A stretch of 64,000 bases of DNA from Lumnitzera littorea (GCA_024138015.1 JAMXBB010000007.1:84602984-84666983); one strand, 5' to 3'; shown: positions 36,091 to 50,200, counted from the first letter of the stretch. The notes: generated by a model from the sequence alone, not told the origin. Numbers and translations are program-made.

Positions 36091-39000
36091 TGATTGAGTC
36101 GTGAAGGACCACTAATATGTGCTTATGTGACCGACTTAAATGTAAAGATATTTAAATGAATCGTGTGATTTGCTTGTTTTACATTCCTATGCATGTGAAT
36201 ATGTATTATTTGATCACACACATGTGGTTGTGTGTTATATACTAAGCTTTAGGTCACTTTATTATATTTTCAAATGTAAGACCTACAGTTGTACTGCTTA
36301 ATTTCAATAACTTATGAAGCTAATTGTTGTTGCCTTGGGGATGAGAAGAGTAAGGATTATGTTTGGTATTAAAAATTATCCTAGGAAATTAAATCATAAG
36401 ATTATTTAGTTTTATGTAGTAATGATAATTGATTAGGCATTAATATTTCTTAACTAAAAGTTATTATAGCATTATTTGGAGATTTAATTGTATAAAATTG
36501 TTTAGAGACTTTTATAGTATTATTTAAAGTTTTTAATCAAATATTACACCTAACGTATCATTAGAGACTATGGACACGTAGCATTCTGTGATGTCCTTGG
36601 TTTTAGGGAATCAGATAAAGTTTGTAAACTTGCCCTTTAAAGAATACACTAAATTGAAACCAAACTTAAAAATCAAGAACTAAATTACAGAAAATGAAAG
36701 TTTATATGCTAAATTACCAAAATCTAGAATTATATGCAATTTTTGTACCTTTATCCCATTCTAAACATATTGCCTATGGTCCATAGTGAGAGTACCATGA
36801 CACCATGAATTGAAATGCAAGATAATTGAAACCTAATAACTAAATTTAATTTTACATGTTTATATTTTTTCCTCTCTCATTTATAGCGTTTTTAGTTTGT
36901 TGAACTATGCATATATGTTGGCTTCTGATTAGTCCCTTAATAATTAATTAAATAAAATATCATTATTGAATATAATTAAACATCACAATAAAAATATTAT
37001 AGAAAAATAAAAATAAAAGATAGAAATGGCAACCACTGTACAACCATCTCATCCTCCATAATTATTTACCTACATTTTGACATGATTGACTCTAAATACT
37101 GCAAGTGATCGATTACAAGATTGAAAGAGTATATAACTTTATCTATACTCTATCCTATAAACTAAGTTTCTAAATTCAAAAGTCGAAACTTATCTAATAC
37201 TACTTAGAATTACTCTAGAACATGTACCTTATTGAACTTATTAGGTATAAAGTATTTTGTAGAACTCATAAATTTTTCTATTATGTGCTTAGAATATTAA
37301 AATTCAAAGGTAAATTTTCCATATCATGAACCATTTAATATTACTATAACATTCTATTCATTCAAATCACATAAAGGCACACTCTCCATAAGTTTAGAAA
37401 AGTGACATTAGGAAATCTATCTTAAAGAAGATGACAAATTAACACACTCATGAAAAAGGCATACTTTTTACCTATGCAAATCTTAGGATATGTTAAAAGT
37501 TTAGTTCACGTCCTTAAAATATACAATACAAAATCCCATAAGTTTATAACATCTAATGGAAAATATAGCAAGAAAGGTAAGGTTAGTGATGAAGAAGATA
37601 TAAGACAAGAGATGCAAAAATTGGAAACATAAAAACAAGGTAAGAGGGAAGTGAAAAGTGGAAGAAATTAAGTAGGAAATTATTTATGATTTACCATGGA
37701 TAATGGGCTCAATCACCTGTATCTATATGTTTACTTTTTTCTTTTTCTTTTTTGTAAAATTCAAAAGTTGAAAATACAATATTGTCTCATATTTATTATT
37801 TTATTTAATAATTTTCATATGATGGGCATAAGGTATCTTGAAATTTATACTCGATAAGAGAGTAGGTAAAAGATTTTAAGACATTATACCTATCCCCCAT
37901 CTTATGAGAGCAAATTCTAATAAATTGCATTAGAACCAAAATTGCAAACCCTTAATATCCAATCCAAACCTACTTGATTAAACAAGGTATTGCAAGTTAC
38001 AAAGAATAAAAGTATTACTTGCTCACTTTACCAAAGACCACTAACATATTTTTTTGCAATACAAAAACATCTTTTTAACAATATTGAACACGGGGCACTA
38101 GAGTAAGCCAAAGTTTTATGCATGATAACTATGTTTATTCTTCAAATAAATACCTTTTCAAATGTAATGAATATTCCACAAAATTTATCTAATATTACTA
38201 AAATTTACAACAATTAAATTTTTCAAGAAGTTTTATTCGTTTAGGAAATGATTAAAATACCAAAAAATTTTCAAAAAATTTTGAAAATTATTCAAAGTTT
38301 CCAAAATTATACATTTGAAAAATCAATCAATTCAAAAATAATTGAAAATTTTCAAAATAAGAAAATTTCCACAATTTTTAGATTACCTTGCAATTATAGT
38401 GTGTATATATATATATATATATATATTTCTCAAAGAAACTTAAACTAATTTTCTCTAGAGTTATCAAACCAAATTTTAAAAAAAGAAAAAGTAGAAAGGC
38501 ATATATATTTGGTATTGCATTTTGATATTTAATTATACTATATAAAATTGCAATAATCTAACTCTAAACACAAAAAAAAAAAAGATCTAAAAAAAAATAG
38601 AAAAGGATATTAGCCACAAAACTAATGTATCTACTTCAAGTTTATGTGCTACAAATATTAAATACATTGACTTCACGTAAAAGAAAACACACACACACCA
38701 TGACAAAAGAAACTCAAATGCACATACAAGTTATTTTTAAATTAAAAATAAGTAGAAAAATATGCAATATGCATCTAAAGTACTATAAATAAGATGTCTT
38801 TTTTGAGATATGACCTACAAAACAATTAAATGGTTTTAAAAACATGTGAAGAAAGAAGGAAAAAAAAAATAAGGCTAAGCTCAAGCTTAAGTTCAAGGCT
38901 CGACCACGAAAGAGAAATGAGAGAAGATCGAGGTTTCATTTTATGATAAGGTCTATGCCAAGCAACGAAATTTTCACTTTAAATTGCAAAAAATCTGTTT

Positions 39001-40604
39001 AGTTACAATTTAGGCGGCAACAAGGGGCTACCAACATGTAAAGCTATATTGCTTAGGAAGTAAGATAATTTGTTGCATATATTACAACCTCCTTATTAGC
39101 GAGTTACTTTCAAACTTCCTCATGTCACTCTAGTATAAAGGAACAATCTAGAATGAAATGAAATGGAATAGAATAAAATGAGGACTGGAATCATAAATAC
39201 TTTCCCATGTTTACATAAGGAAAGGAATGGAGTGGGATTAAATGTGTATGTACTAGTGTTTTAAACAATGCCCTTAATTATTATATGTTGTAATTTAATT
39301 ATGAGTGAAATAATTAATTTTAAATTAATATAAAATTAACGAGAATAGAATGGAATCGTAATTCAACCCCTTTAAAGGCGAAATTAAACTCCCCCTTAAA
39401 ACCAAAATTGTTGATTTTATTGAATGGTGATTCTACTTTTTAAGAACCCTTTCAAATATGGGAAGAGGAATGAAACCTGAAATCGTAATTCCATTCTTAG
39501 GTACATTTGCACACATGAAACATGACAATAGAGCATCATGTCAATAGTTTAAGAAATTCTATCTTTATTGGAGCTCTTTAAGTTAACAAATACTTTTTTG
39601 GGTTCCTTATCTGAGTGAATTTTTTAGCCTCTTTAGTGAGAGTTGCTTCTATGGAGTCACTTTGTTTAGGAACTTATGTCAAGTAACTCAACAAAAAATG
39701 GCTTAAGAAAATAAACTTTTTTAAAAAAGAAAAGAACATCAAAAGAGCTATTATTGTCACTATAGTTTGTTAGCCATGCCAAAAGTTCTAGGATGTTGTG
39801 TTGTGGTCCTCTTTGTCACCCGCTACGCACACATGTTAGCTAGAAATGTTTTCCTCCACTTCAATGCCCTTGAGCCCGAACTAGGCCGCTCTTAATTCAT
39901 ACCTTAACTCATTTGACCAATCTTTTCCCTCATTTTCAATGTCCTCAAAAATATGTTCACTATAGGTAATATCAAGCAATGGTGATGAAAGCTTGCTTTC
40001 TTTTGAAGAGCCTGGCTTCTCCCTTGAAAATAAGAAACTGAAATTGACTTTTCATTCCAATGTGTTGATGAAAGTTATAAGCTTTAGATATTAGATATTT
40101 AAACCAAATGTTAGTGAAATGTGAATATTGAGAAGTGAAAGTAGATATGTTGCTATAGGTTTATCATCACGAAGAAATTAACTGCCATGGGTAATTACTT
40201 CAATGGTAGTAATGGTGATTGCCAATTGTCCCTTGGTTTATGGGTGTTCAACCAAACCCTATGACTACTTTTCTCTACATGATTTTTTTATTTTATATTC
40301 AATAATTTTTTGTTGTAATATTTAATTAAATATTTTTATTAAAATTATTTTATTAAACTAAGTACTAGAAGTTGATACATGTAATATAACAAGAAGTGAT
40401 AAACAATGACAAAACAAAGATATGTTAAGTTTATAAAAGAAAATATATAAATGGAAAGTGACAAATTGTAAAAACACAAGTGTGTGTAGTAAAATTTACC
40501 CAACCTAATATTGTAGTTTTTAATTTTATTTTCATCTTACAATTTCAAGGACTAAGCAGATAGCATAACTTGTACTATATATGGCTCTAAAAAGGGATGG
40601 GGAA
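36091..40604. other. Gene-free AT-rich region with microsatellite and a possible MITE
   Basis: No supported gene. There is an (AT)n tract at about 38403-38427. Around 39140-39510 GGAATGGAATG-type words occur near one end and AATCGTAATTCCATTC near the other, as in some GGAATGG-type MITEs, but I could not define terminal repeats. The frames at 37450-37632 and 38248-38448 are low in complexity and unsupported. Confidence 0.4.
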
Positions 40605-40824
40605 TATTGGTTTTGCATAGGAAAGGAGGACAAGAATGATAGACGAAAATACGAGAAGATGAAAATGTAGTGTATTCAGAATTAATTGAATTTAGTTTGA
40701 TTCATGTACAGTATACATATATATGATCTGTTGGTCCTATTAATTAGTTATAACTATCTAACTATCTAGTTGTTTGTTTGTTAATTGGTTTTCTAATAGT
40801 CTATATAATGTCATAATTATAATA
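40605..40824 (-). repeat. 3' LTR of the copia element
   Basis: Pairs with 45202-45439. Shared blocks include 'GATCTGTTGGTCCTATTAAT' and TTTGTTAATTGGTTTTCTA on the plus strand. The minus-strand start is TATTATAAT, a likely decay of TGTTATAAT. Confidence 0.85.
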
Positions 40825-40949
40825 ACCCCTCTTCCCCTCCTTCTTCAAGTTGGAACACACAAATTGTGTATGACAAGCTTGCTAACTAAATCTTTAAAAT
40901 AAGAAATGGTAAGAGGCTTGGTAAAACAATTTGCTTACTGATGAGATGA

Positions 40950-41168
40950 TCATATTGGCAGTAGAGCAATAATTCCAACTTTTAGTTTTTCTCGAACAAC
41001 ATGACAATCAATTTCAATATGTTTAGTACATTGGTGAAAGATTAGATTATTAGCTATGTAAATGGTAGGTTGATTATTGCAAAACAATAAAGTAGGACCA
41101 TCATGTTTGATATGCATATCTTGGACAAGGTATAGAAGCCATTGTATCTCACATACTATTGTTTCCAT
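40950..41168 (-). pseudogene. Copia RNase H, C-terminal part
   Basis: The frame contains the family's end-of-RNase-H signature: ETIVCEIQWL, then LFCNNQPTIYIANN, then 'HQCTKHIEIDCHVVREK' (usual form HERTKHIEIDCHFVRE). The usual aspartate of the CDNQ motif is asparagine here (CNNQ), a change in a position normally conserved. Upstream continuity with RT is broken by stops. Confidence 0.85.
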
Positions 41169-41499
41169 TGTACAGTACTCTATTTATTAGGATGATTTAG
41201 AAATAGTAGATTGCTTTTTGGATTATCAGGATATTAATGGATCCCCTAGAAATATGCAATAACTAGTTATGAATTTTCTTGTATCATTACATGAAGCCCA
41301 ATCTAAATTATAAAAAGCTTTAAGTTTCAAGGAAGATTTTGAAGAGAAAAATAAGCATTAACTTAGAGAAGACTTGAGATATCTCAACATGTGGTATGTT
41401 GCACTTAAATGTTTTTAAGTGAGACAATCTAAAAATAGCAGAAGTTATTGTACAGCAAACACTATATCAGGACAATTATATGTCAGATATAACAAACGT

Positions 41500-42330
41500 C
41501 CAATAAGTTTTCTATATTGAGTTTAGTTTATAAGAAGTGGAGAACCATCATCTTTCATGAGCTTTTGATCATACAGCATTGGAGAAGGGACTGGCTTAGA
41601 CTCAATGAACACTATATCTTTCAACAAGTCTAGGCAGTATTTCTTTTGACATAAATTTATGCCTTCTTTGTTTCTTGCCACTTCTAAACCCAAAAAGTAT
41701 TTCAATTCTCCTAAATCTTTAATTTGAAAGGTCGCATGTAAGTATTCCTTAATTTGTTGAATTTGATCCATAGATGTACTAGCCATTACTATGTCATCAA
41801 TATAGACTAATAAAGCAATAAAGTTCCCATCATTGCTTCATAAAAACAAATTATTATCAACTTGTGATTGATGAAACCCATAGGAAAGTAATGCAACAGT
41901 TAACTTAGCATGCCATTACTTACTCGCTTGTTTAAGTCCATATAAGGATTTTATCAAGCAACAAACTTTATTCTTGTGTTTTGTTTGAAAATCTTTAGGC
42001 AACTACATATATACTTCTTCTACTAAATCACCATGAAGGAAGGTATTGTTAATACCCAGTTGATGCAAAAACTAATTGTGAGAAGCATCTATGGAAAGTA
42101 ACATTTGAATTGTTGTTGTTAACTTTGCAACTGGACTAAATGTATCAAGAAAGTCTATTCCAAAGTGTTAAGTGTAACCTTTTGCTACTAAACAAGCTTT
42201 GTATCGCTCAATACTACCATGTGCTTTATACTTGATTTTATATACGTACTTACAACTAATTGGTTGTATATTGGGTGGCAAATCAACTAGTTCCTAAGTG
42301 TTATTCTTCTCTAAAGTTGAAATTTCAACT
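41500..42330 (-). pseudogene. Copia reverse transcriptase
   Basis: Recognisable pieces from high to low coordinate are a HQLGINNTFLHGDL segment (usual QLDVNNAFLHGDL), 'SLYGLKQASK' followed by a stop, 'LLVYIDDIVMASTS' holding the catalytic YxDD site as YIDD (41772-41800), and 'IKDLGELKYFLGLEVAR'. The aspartate of the first catalytic motif appears as glycine (QLGI), and in-frame stops lie before and after it. It is therefore non-functional although the YIDD site survives. Confidence 0.9.
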
Positions 42331-42839
42331 TTCATAACATCCCTCCATTCTTTATGAAGAACAGCTTCTTTATTAGACTTTGGTTCTTGATTTTTATCAA
42401 TAGAAGAAGCAAACACAAAATGTTTGTTAGTGAGTCGAGATTATGAAAAAAGAGATGAAATAATGTGACAACTCTTACGATTATTAGAGCAAACATAGTC
42501 CTGTAGATATGAAGGAAGTTTATTATTTCAAGTGGACCTTCTTAATTGGAATTGACCTAATTTTGTGTTGTTACTGCACAACTTATTGTTGTGAACTTTT
42601 TAATTAAAGATCATGTGAGTGAGAAATGCATGACCATAGCATATACTCTATTTATTGACCGAACAAAGAAGGATATATAACAATGTCTTCACTTTCCATA
42701 GAAGTAATATTCTCTTTAATGTATGGGAATATTTCTTCATAAAAAACTACATCTCATGAGATAAGGATTTGTTAGTGTTTAATATTAAATAGTTTGTATC
42801 CTTTAACACAAAAAACAAATCCTAAGACCATACACCTTA

Positions 42840-43750
42840 CAGCCCTTAAATCTATTTTTGTCTTTTACTTGTCATGTGTTGATGCAAAACATAAACAACC
42901 AAATACCTTCAAATTTTCATATGAAGGTAAACTCTTATAAAGAAGCTCATATGGAGTTTTATTATCTATAATAGTAGAGGGTATTCTATTTATCAAATAA
43001 GTCACATATAAAACACATTCACCCCAAAATTTCAATGGTAAACCAGGTTGTGTCCTAAGTGCTCTTACTACATGCATTATGTGCTGATGCTTCTCTCAAC
43101 AACACTATTCTATTGAGGGGTATTTACACAAGACTTTTGGTGTATAATTTCCTTTGAATCAAAGAAATCAAGAATATTAAACTCTTGTCTATTATCTATG
43201 TGTATGCATTTGATTTTCACCCTAAATTGAGTATCTACAAAATTAACAAAATTCTTTTACATTGTCCTTACTTCTGATTTAAATCTCATTAAAAATACCC
43301 AAGTTACTTTGCTATGATCATCAACAACAATCAAGAAGCAATGTTGATTTTGCAAAATACTAACAAATATGGCCCCCTAAATATCCATATGGACTAGATC
43401 AAAACACTTTGATGAAGTTGTTATACTTGTTGCAAATGGTAGACATTTTTGTATAAAGAAATGACAATCATTAGATGGAGTACCTAAGTATCTTGCAATA
43501 ATCAAATGATTTTCTTTTGAAAGAATTTTAAGTTTATTGATTAGAATATGATCAAATCTATAATGCCAAAGTTGAGTCTTACACATATAAGAATTGACAG
43601 ATTCAGATTTTCTTACTATTGACTTTGAAGTAGTAGAACATGAAGCACCAACAGCACCTGAATTTTCACTTCTTGTTTGAAATTGATATAGACCATCTAA
43701 CATCTTAGCATATCTTCCATCTTTGTGTGTTTTGAATATAATAATCATTT
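42840..43750 (-). pseudogene. Copia GAG-pre-integrase and integrase
   Basis: The upstream end has the zinc-binding segment LWHYRFDH...KCLPFATS (usual LWHxRLGH...C..C). It is followed after a stop by a VVDDHSKVTWVFLM segment, then an IHIDNRQEF segment, then a VVERS segment. The C-terminal part is the frame with LPLKFWGECVLYVTYLINR and 'YELLYKSLPSYENLKVFGC' (42865-43077). Frame breaks lie between the pieces. Confidence 0.88.
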
Positions 43751-44328
43751 TTCATAAACAAAATACAATAATCATCATTTGATGCTAGTTTAATTGCAAA
43801 CACCAAGTTGAACTTAAATTATGGAACATAAAGAACGTCTTTTAGCTGTAGCGAAGAAGTTAATTGAATTTATCCAACATGACTAACTCTAACTTGTGGA
43901 TTATTGGAAATTTAACAAATACATCATGTATTTCTCTATAGTTTGTATAATTTTCTAGCAAACAAGTAATGTGATCGCTTGCACCAGTATCTAAAATTCA
44001 TGATTTTCCATCTAGCCCTTTACTAGATAAGCTAAAAGAAAAATGTGTACTTGAAGTTGAAGCTTCTGTTGGAAACATTGACTTAATTACATTAACCTAT
44101 AGCTCTTGTGCAATATTCATTGAATCTTAATTCGAAGAATTATTAACAGATCCATCAAATAGTTTAATTAACTTCTCATATTGTTCTTTAGTAAAAAGAA
44201 ATTGATCTTAATTAGAAACAATAATGTTATCAAGATAAGAATTTTGATCCCTTTTATGAAATGCTTCCACTTGATTTACCCTTCTTTCTTTCAAAGCTTT
44301 AAATTTAGGTGGATAACCATGCTTTTTT

Positions 44329-45161
44329 TTAACACTTATCAATTGTATGACTAGTGAATCCACAATAAGAACAAAATAGTTTCTTGTTATTTCCATCGAG
44401 CCCAACAATCTTTCGAAAATTATTTCCTTGATTCACAACTTTAGTAGCAAATGTAGTTGATTCATTTGCATTTTGATTATTCATTGAACTAAGCTTTCTT
44501 TCTTGCTGTAAGACTAATAAGAAAGTCTTATTTCTACTTAGTAAAGGATCCATTAACAACACTTGAGTTTTCACTATCTAAAAATTTTCATTTAGCCCTT
44601 TCAAGAATCTTATTAGCTAATTGTTATCCATGTACTGTTGCATACTCTTTGAAGTGATGCAATCAGCATTTGAATTACAAATTGGTAAAGGTCTTAGAAC
44701 ATTCAACTCATCCCATAGAATTTCTGTATAAGTAAAACACTCAGTCATGGTTAGAATAACTTATTTAAAATTGTTAAAACCTCTTCTTGAAGTTCTGAAA
44801 TTCACATGGAATCCCCTTGAGAAAATCTAGCTTGTAAATCTTTCCACACTTTCTAAGCAGTATTTATCCATATGGTACATTATGCTATTGGTTTTAATAA
44901 AGAATGTATAAGCCATGAAAGCACCATCGTATTACATCTTTGCCATGTAGCATATATTTGATTTTTCTTCTCAAGTTGCACAATTGTACCATCTACAAAC
45001 TTCAATTTGTTTTTAAAAAGAAATGCCACTTTTATGGAACGACTCTACGAATGGTAATTCGATCTTGTAAGGACCAAAGAAACAAGAACTAAAGATGGAT
45101 TTTCACATGGATGAAGAAAATATGGACTTAAAGGATTGTCTTCTTCCTTGTTTAATGCCAT
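44329..45161 (-). pseudogene. Copia gag with zinc knuckle
   Basis: Starts MALNKEEDNPLSPYFLHP at 45161. It continues with a segment matching the gag core (LTRSNYHS, then a stop where a tryptophan is expected, then RSIKVAFLFKNKLKFVDGTI). The C-terminal end carries a complete CX2CX4HX4C zinc knuckle, CSYCGFTSHTIDKC, at 44332-44373. Several stops and at least one frame change lie between. The start is chosen because it follows the primer-binding site by about 30 bp and begins the recognisable gag homology. Confidence 0.85.
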
Positions 45162-45201
45162 GTGGTTTACGAATGCATGAAAGCTTGTAACTTTGATACT
45201 A

Positions 45202-45304
45202 TATTAGTTTTGCATAGGAAAAGAGGATGAGAAAGATAGATGGAAATATGAGAAGATGAAAATGAAGAGTATTCAAAATGAATTGAATTCAATTTGATAC
45301 ATAT

Positions 45305-45339
<35 letters not shown>

Positions 45340-45439
45340 GATCTGTTGGTCCTATTAATTAGTTATAACTACTTAACTATCTAGTTATTAGTTTGTTAAT
45401 TGGTTTTCTAGTAGTTTCTATAATGTCATAGTTATAATA
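45202..45439 (-). repeat. 5' LTR of the copia element
   Basis: Holds an expanded (AT)n tract at about 45307-45337 on the plus strand that is short in the 3' LTR. It is bounded on the low side by the primer-binding site. Confidence 0.85.
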
Positions 45440-46529
45440 AAAAGATTCTTAAATTAGTAAACAAAACTTAAGAGTTTTGTATTTTATTATCTTAAAAGAT
45501 TGTACAAAATTTTTGCTATTTAACAAAACAAAATTCTTTTATATAAAAGCCCTAAAATAACAATATGTCTTCTAAAAGGGCATACATTTAATACTGTATA
45601 AGGTTTTATGCTATACTCACTATGTTAAATTTTTGTGTTTTACTTGTGTAATCTTGTCTTGTTAACAAAATGCTATTTAATAGTAGTCAAATATTAGAAT
45701 TAGGATTGTTTTACCTATCACATAGATATTTTTGCATTTCTTATGAATAGTTGGTGCAGGTGAATGTTTACAATGGTTAAATCCATTGAGAGGTATAGGT
45801 GTGTGGGTACGAGTGTAAGGGTCACATGTATGCCAAGTTTCAGGTCACGCTATACGTAACTAGGAAAGTAACTTAAATCGTATATATGAAATAATCAAAT
45901 GAGATAAAATAGGAAGGAGGAGTAGGCGATCTTAATAAAGCTCTAAAACTTATGATTACAAGTGGAGGAGTCAAGAGCTACAACACTTTACAGTCAATGA
46001 AGAATAAGGTAATGTTTTTGAAATATACAAGTATTTGATCTTTTGAGATAAGATTTCAATAGAATAATGATATTTGTATCAAAATCTCTCTTGTCCAAAG
46101 GAGGGAGGGAGAGGAATATATATAGCAGCTGGCCATAGGTCTTATTCATAAGATTGTGATGTAGATTGATGACCTTTCCCTTAAAGAATCTTAAATGGGC
46201 TCCTTATTTCGATCTAAGCCTCGTAAAAGCCTTACTTTTAGTGTGAGCTAGTATTGAAAATAGTTGGATTGGACATGCCGATTCAACAAATCCTGCTCTA
46301 AGCTCATTATACTAAAACTCTTCTAATCATCTTGAGTACATGGGCTCGACTTTTTGGGTTTCGTCACTATAGCCTAAAGCCCAAAGAGTGAAACTCAATT
46401 AATTAATAGGTTTCAAACTCAAATTGGAATTTAGCCCTGTACAAAGTAGATTGATAAATGAGAATGGTGGTGCTAACTAAGTCTTAGTTATTAGGCAGAG
46501 GAGGTAAGCATTGACATTTTAATTATTAG

Positions 46530-46565
<36 letters not shown>

Positions 46566-47275
46566 AAGACGCCTTTTGGCTTTTTCAAGTTTCAACACAT
46601 ATAAAATGTCGCATGAATTTTCAGTAGTGCGCTCATAAAGCAATATATAAAACATGCCATTGGAAAAATTCCATTCTTAATTAAACTTATTTATGTCAAA
46701 TAATCAATTCTTTTATAGTTTGCACACTAGAATCTTCTAAACCATGATGATACTCAAAAAGTGGCAATGCTTTTCTAATTTATAAATGAATCTTTTGTAA
46801 ATTGATTATAGATATTGAGAATGAATAAAGTTCCATTATTCATAAATTGTGCCATGATTCATGTTATTTTGATATATCTGTTGTTATATATGAGAGTGAA
46901 AACAAAAGGAGAATACATATAAAAATATCTTTATACATAATAATATGTAATTAGACAGAATACGATTTGAAACATAATTTGGGGTATGAAAACGTCTTCG
47001 ATAAGAAGACTACAGTGCCGTATGCTTTTATGTCAAATACTAGCTTGTTCATGCCCCAATTTTAACTGCAACAAATTGTGAACGAATAAGCATGAAGTTA
47101 GAATTTGATTTGATGGATTCCTAATTCCAAAACAATACGATTACTGCTTATAGTTGGATATTATGTCATGTAATCTCCATTCAACATTCTGAAATTTCCA
47201 CCATATTAAGAACAAAATCGTAAAGCACTAAGGTGACATTTTGAGAACGATCCATTCTTCCCCGTCAAATGAGGG
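45440..47275. other. Intergenic region downstream of the ENT gene
   Basis: No supported gene. There is an (AT)n microsatellite at about 46531-46562. The ENT 3' UTR should occupy the upper end (below 47276), but I see no clear canonical AATAAA signal on the minus strand close to the stop codon. Confidence 0.5.
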
Positions 47276-50200
47276 CTAAATAATCCAGAACCAGCCAATG
47301 ATTGAACCAATGAGTAACCCTATACCAAGAAGCACGATCATGATAATTGCAGAAAACTCTGCTTCCGTAATTGTCACCAACTTAGGCGCGAGGATCATAA
47401 GATCACTTGTCAGGTATCCATTTGTCAATCCTAGCATAAATGTCAGAACTGCAACTGGTGCTTCAGTTTTCAGCCATTTGGGTCCATGGAGGCAAGCAAT
47501 AAAGAGTGGATAAAACAGAATCCTGCCAATGCAACACCATGTTGCGACCTCCACATTCTTCATGACGTAAATAGCAGTAAGAGACTTCCCAGTTAGATCA
47601 GCGGCGTTGTATATTGTGACGAGCAGAACAGGATACCATTCCTGGAGAACCCTGGAATGCAGATCCTCGGCGATGAATCCAGGGAAAATGGACAACGTGA
47701 CTATGTAAATCATGACTATACCAATTGCTGGCCATCTGATTTTCCTTGCCACATTCCAGAATTTGAGCCTTGAGCATTGCAGTTCATTCGGGAGGCACGC
47801 GTAGTGTTGTCGCATGACGGGTAATTTGTAGAGCAGATTGCAGCAAACGATGCAGACCAAGAGGACAAATATGCTAACAATGAAGTAGAAGTGAGCACTA
47901 GTTCTCAAACCCTGGCGGTTCTGTGGAAGAGATGCTTTTGTGATGATCCTTAGAATTGATACAAGAAGACCTGCCAATTAACCAAGGAAAGCCTTTTTAA
48001 TAGAATCAATAATATATTTAGGATTTTGCTTGAAGCGGGGTGAGTTATAATATAGATAATGAGGTGTTTTAATAAATGATGAATAAATATCAATAATATT
48101 TAAATATATATATATATATTTGATAATGGGTATATGTTTTTATATATTAAGGATTAAGATAAAATATTGGATTTTTTTTTTTTTTTTTGAATAGACAATT
48201 ATAACTTTAGGTAGACTATTTAATGATTTTGGAAATAGGGGAAGGTTGTCAAGGTCCCTGGCCCCTGTCCACAATTGAGTATAATGATTTAAATTTTGCA
48301 TTGAGACGACAAAAATTACACAGAAATCACTTAAATTCCATAACCAAAAATTTATATCGCACATGTAGATTGTAATGCTAAGAGGATAGCTACTGGTGTC
48401 TGAACTATTCTAAGCAGCTAAAGTATTGAGTTTTGCAATTTAATGATACTAAACTTTTTAAAACCTTGTATCTTTATGAGTTTTCCTATAATTTTTTTTT
48501 TTTAACCAACTATGGGAAGAAAGATTCTAACTCTAATATATAGAAAACCGATGACAATACCATTAGATTATAATGGTATTGGTTTTTTTATAAAAATTTA
48601 AACATTTGATGTATTGAAGTGCTAATTAAACTGCGAAAGTGTAAAAGTTTGGGTATATATGTTTACGTTTGACTTTTTCTTACAAGATTCGCAAAGAAAA
48701 GAGAGAATTGATTAAAGTAATGTATACTTACTTTAGAAAGGGAGTTCTTTACTTGAAAAGGGATTTTTACTTTATAAATATTAGCAAGACTTAAGAAAAA
48801 AAAAAAAACTATTTTAGTTTTTTGAGAGACATACTTTAAATGTTGCCAAACGTGGTACATAAGTCGTTTTAGATTAAGTGACACAGAATAATGAAAATTA
48901 AGAAAGAATTTTTTAGATGAGCAAATTATAAACAAAAAGATTATTGTAGTTTAGTGGTATAAATACTGATTTTTCAACCAAATAAATCAGGTTCGGATTT
49001 TTCCTCCCCTAATTATAATATAATTGACAAAAGAAAAAAATATATATAAACATATCATTTTTTCCCCAAGGAAATGCATACAAACCTTAAATATCTAAAA
49101 ATATTCTCTATGTGATTTCAGTGAATAGTTACGCTCTATACTGATAGTGTGAAAAAAAAAAAAAAGAAACTCATACATATAATGTATTAATATTAATAAA
49201 ATTCTTACATAATGGATAGTATCTAGAATAATTATTAGTCGCATTTTATATACACTATATATGAATATAGCACCTACAGAAGACATTATCTGCATGGTAC
49301 ATATAGCTAATATTATGTAGGAAGCCGAAAGCCTAAAACTATTGCGTACAAGTCTATTCTGCTTTGAAGAAAATTTCGAAACATATTTGAGCGAATCGGA
49401 AATAACATTATAGTTTGGGTGTGCCTTTGATCGCTGGACGACGAATTTCAGATATTTTTTAATTATTTGTTATAAGTAATAGCATAAAATTATCAAATAA
49501 TATTATAATAATATCACATGACCAGTGATGAAGAGAGACAAGAGTTGCTATTGGTGCTTAATAGTAGTGTTTGATACTATTAGAGAATGTTGAAAATGAC
49601 TTCCCTTTTTAAATCATTTTCTTAATCATTTCCAATTGACATTCTATCACTACTTTTAGCTAAAAAGTAATTAATATTTACAACTTTTTAAGATTGCTAT
49701 AATATTTGACAATTGTAACATTTTGGTTTTTTTAACCAACTATAAGAAAAGGGAAAGTTGAAACCCGATGTATAAGATTTTGATTATAAATATTGAAGAA
49801 TTAATGTTCCTAAATGGTTTTTGTGGAAACAAAGGTAGTTTGCATACTTGAAAATTCGGAGAAACAGATACCTGAAGAAGCCGTGCCGGCAAAAACCCCC
49901 TGCATATATTGCTTCGGCAATTTTCCAGCTGATCCAATCAAGCTTCCTCCTATCAATCCATCAGCCAAACCACAGACCACAACCGATGCAACCGTGATGG
50001 CGAAAGCCACCGTCGGCCCTCTTCTATGTCCACCTCCACCACTACTCCAGTCCATAATTGGAGGCACCATCAAAGAAAGCACAAACAGTGATAAACCCAA
50101 GTTCATTCTCATCTTGAAACTCAAATTCCTGCTCCATCCACCTAAACACACAACCACAAGTAGCACCGAAACCGACGAGCTCATGTATGCCACAGAGAAG

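Larger units (their letters stand above)
40605..45439 (-). mobile_element. Degenerate full-length Ty1/copia retrotransposon
   Basis: On the minus strand the order is 5' LTR (45202-45439), primer-binding site TAGTATCAAAG (45191-45201), gag, integrase, RT, RNase H, polypurine tract (40826-40846, complement GAAGAAGGAGGGGAAGAGGGG-like) and 3' LTR (40605-40824). The integrase-before-RT order is diagnostic of copia. By eye the LTRs differ at about 26 of roughly 205 alignable positions, not counting a longer AT microsatellite in the 5' LTR. All coding parts contain stops or frameshifts, so it cannot move on its own proteins. I could not find a matching 5-bp target duplication. The clade is not assigned. 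Confidence 0.9.
47971..49871 (-). other. Intron of the ENT gene
   Basis: 1901 bp with GT-AG ends. It carries three SINE-like pieces (48491-48585, 48941-49037 and 49726-49790), an (AT)n tract near 48103-48119, and T-rich and A-rich runs. No other gene is seen inside. Confidence 0.85.

Noticed and set aside
47298..47513. 71-codon plus-strand frame opposite ENT exon 2
   Set aside because: Antisense shadow of exon 2.
48941..49037. Functional tRNA gene
   Set aside because: Only box A and box B are recognisable, no cloverleaf can be drawn with paired arms, and an A-rich tail follows as in SINEs.
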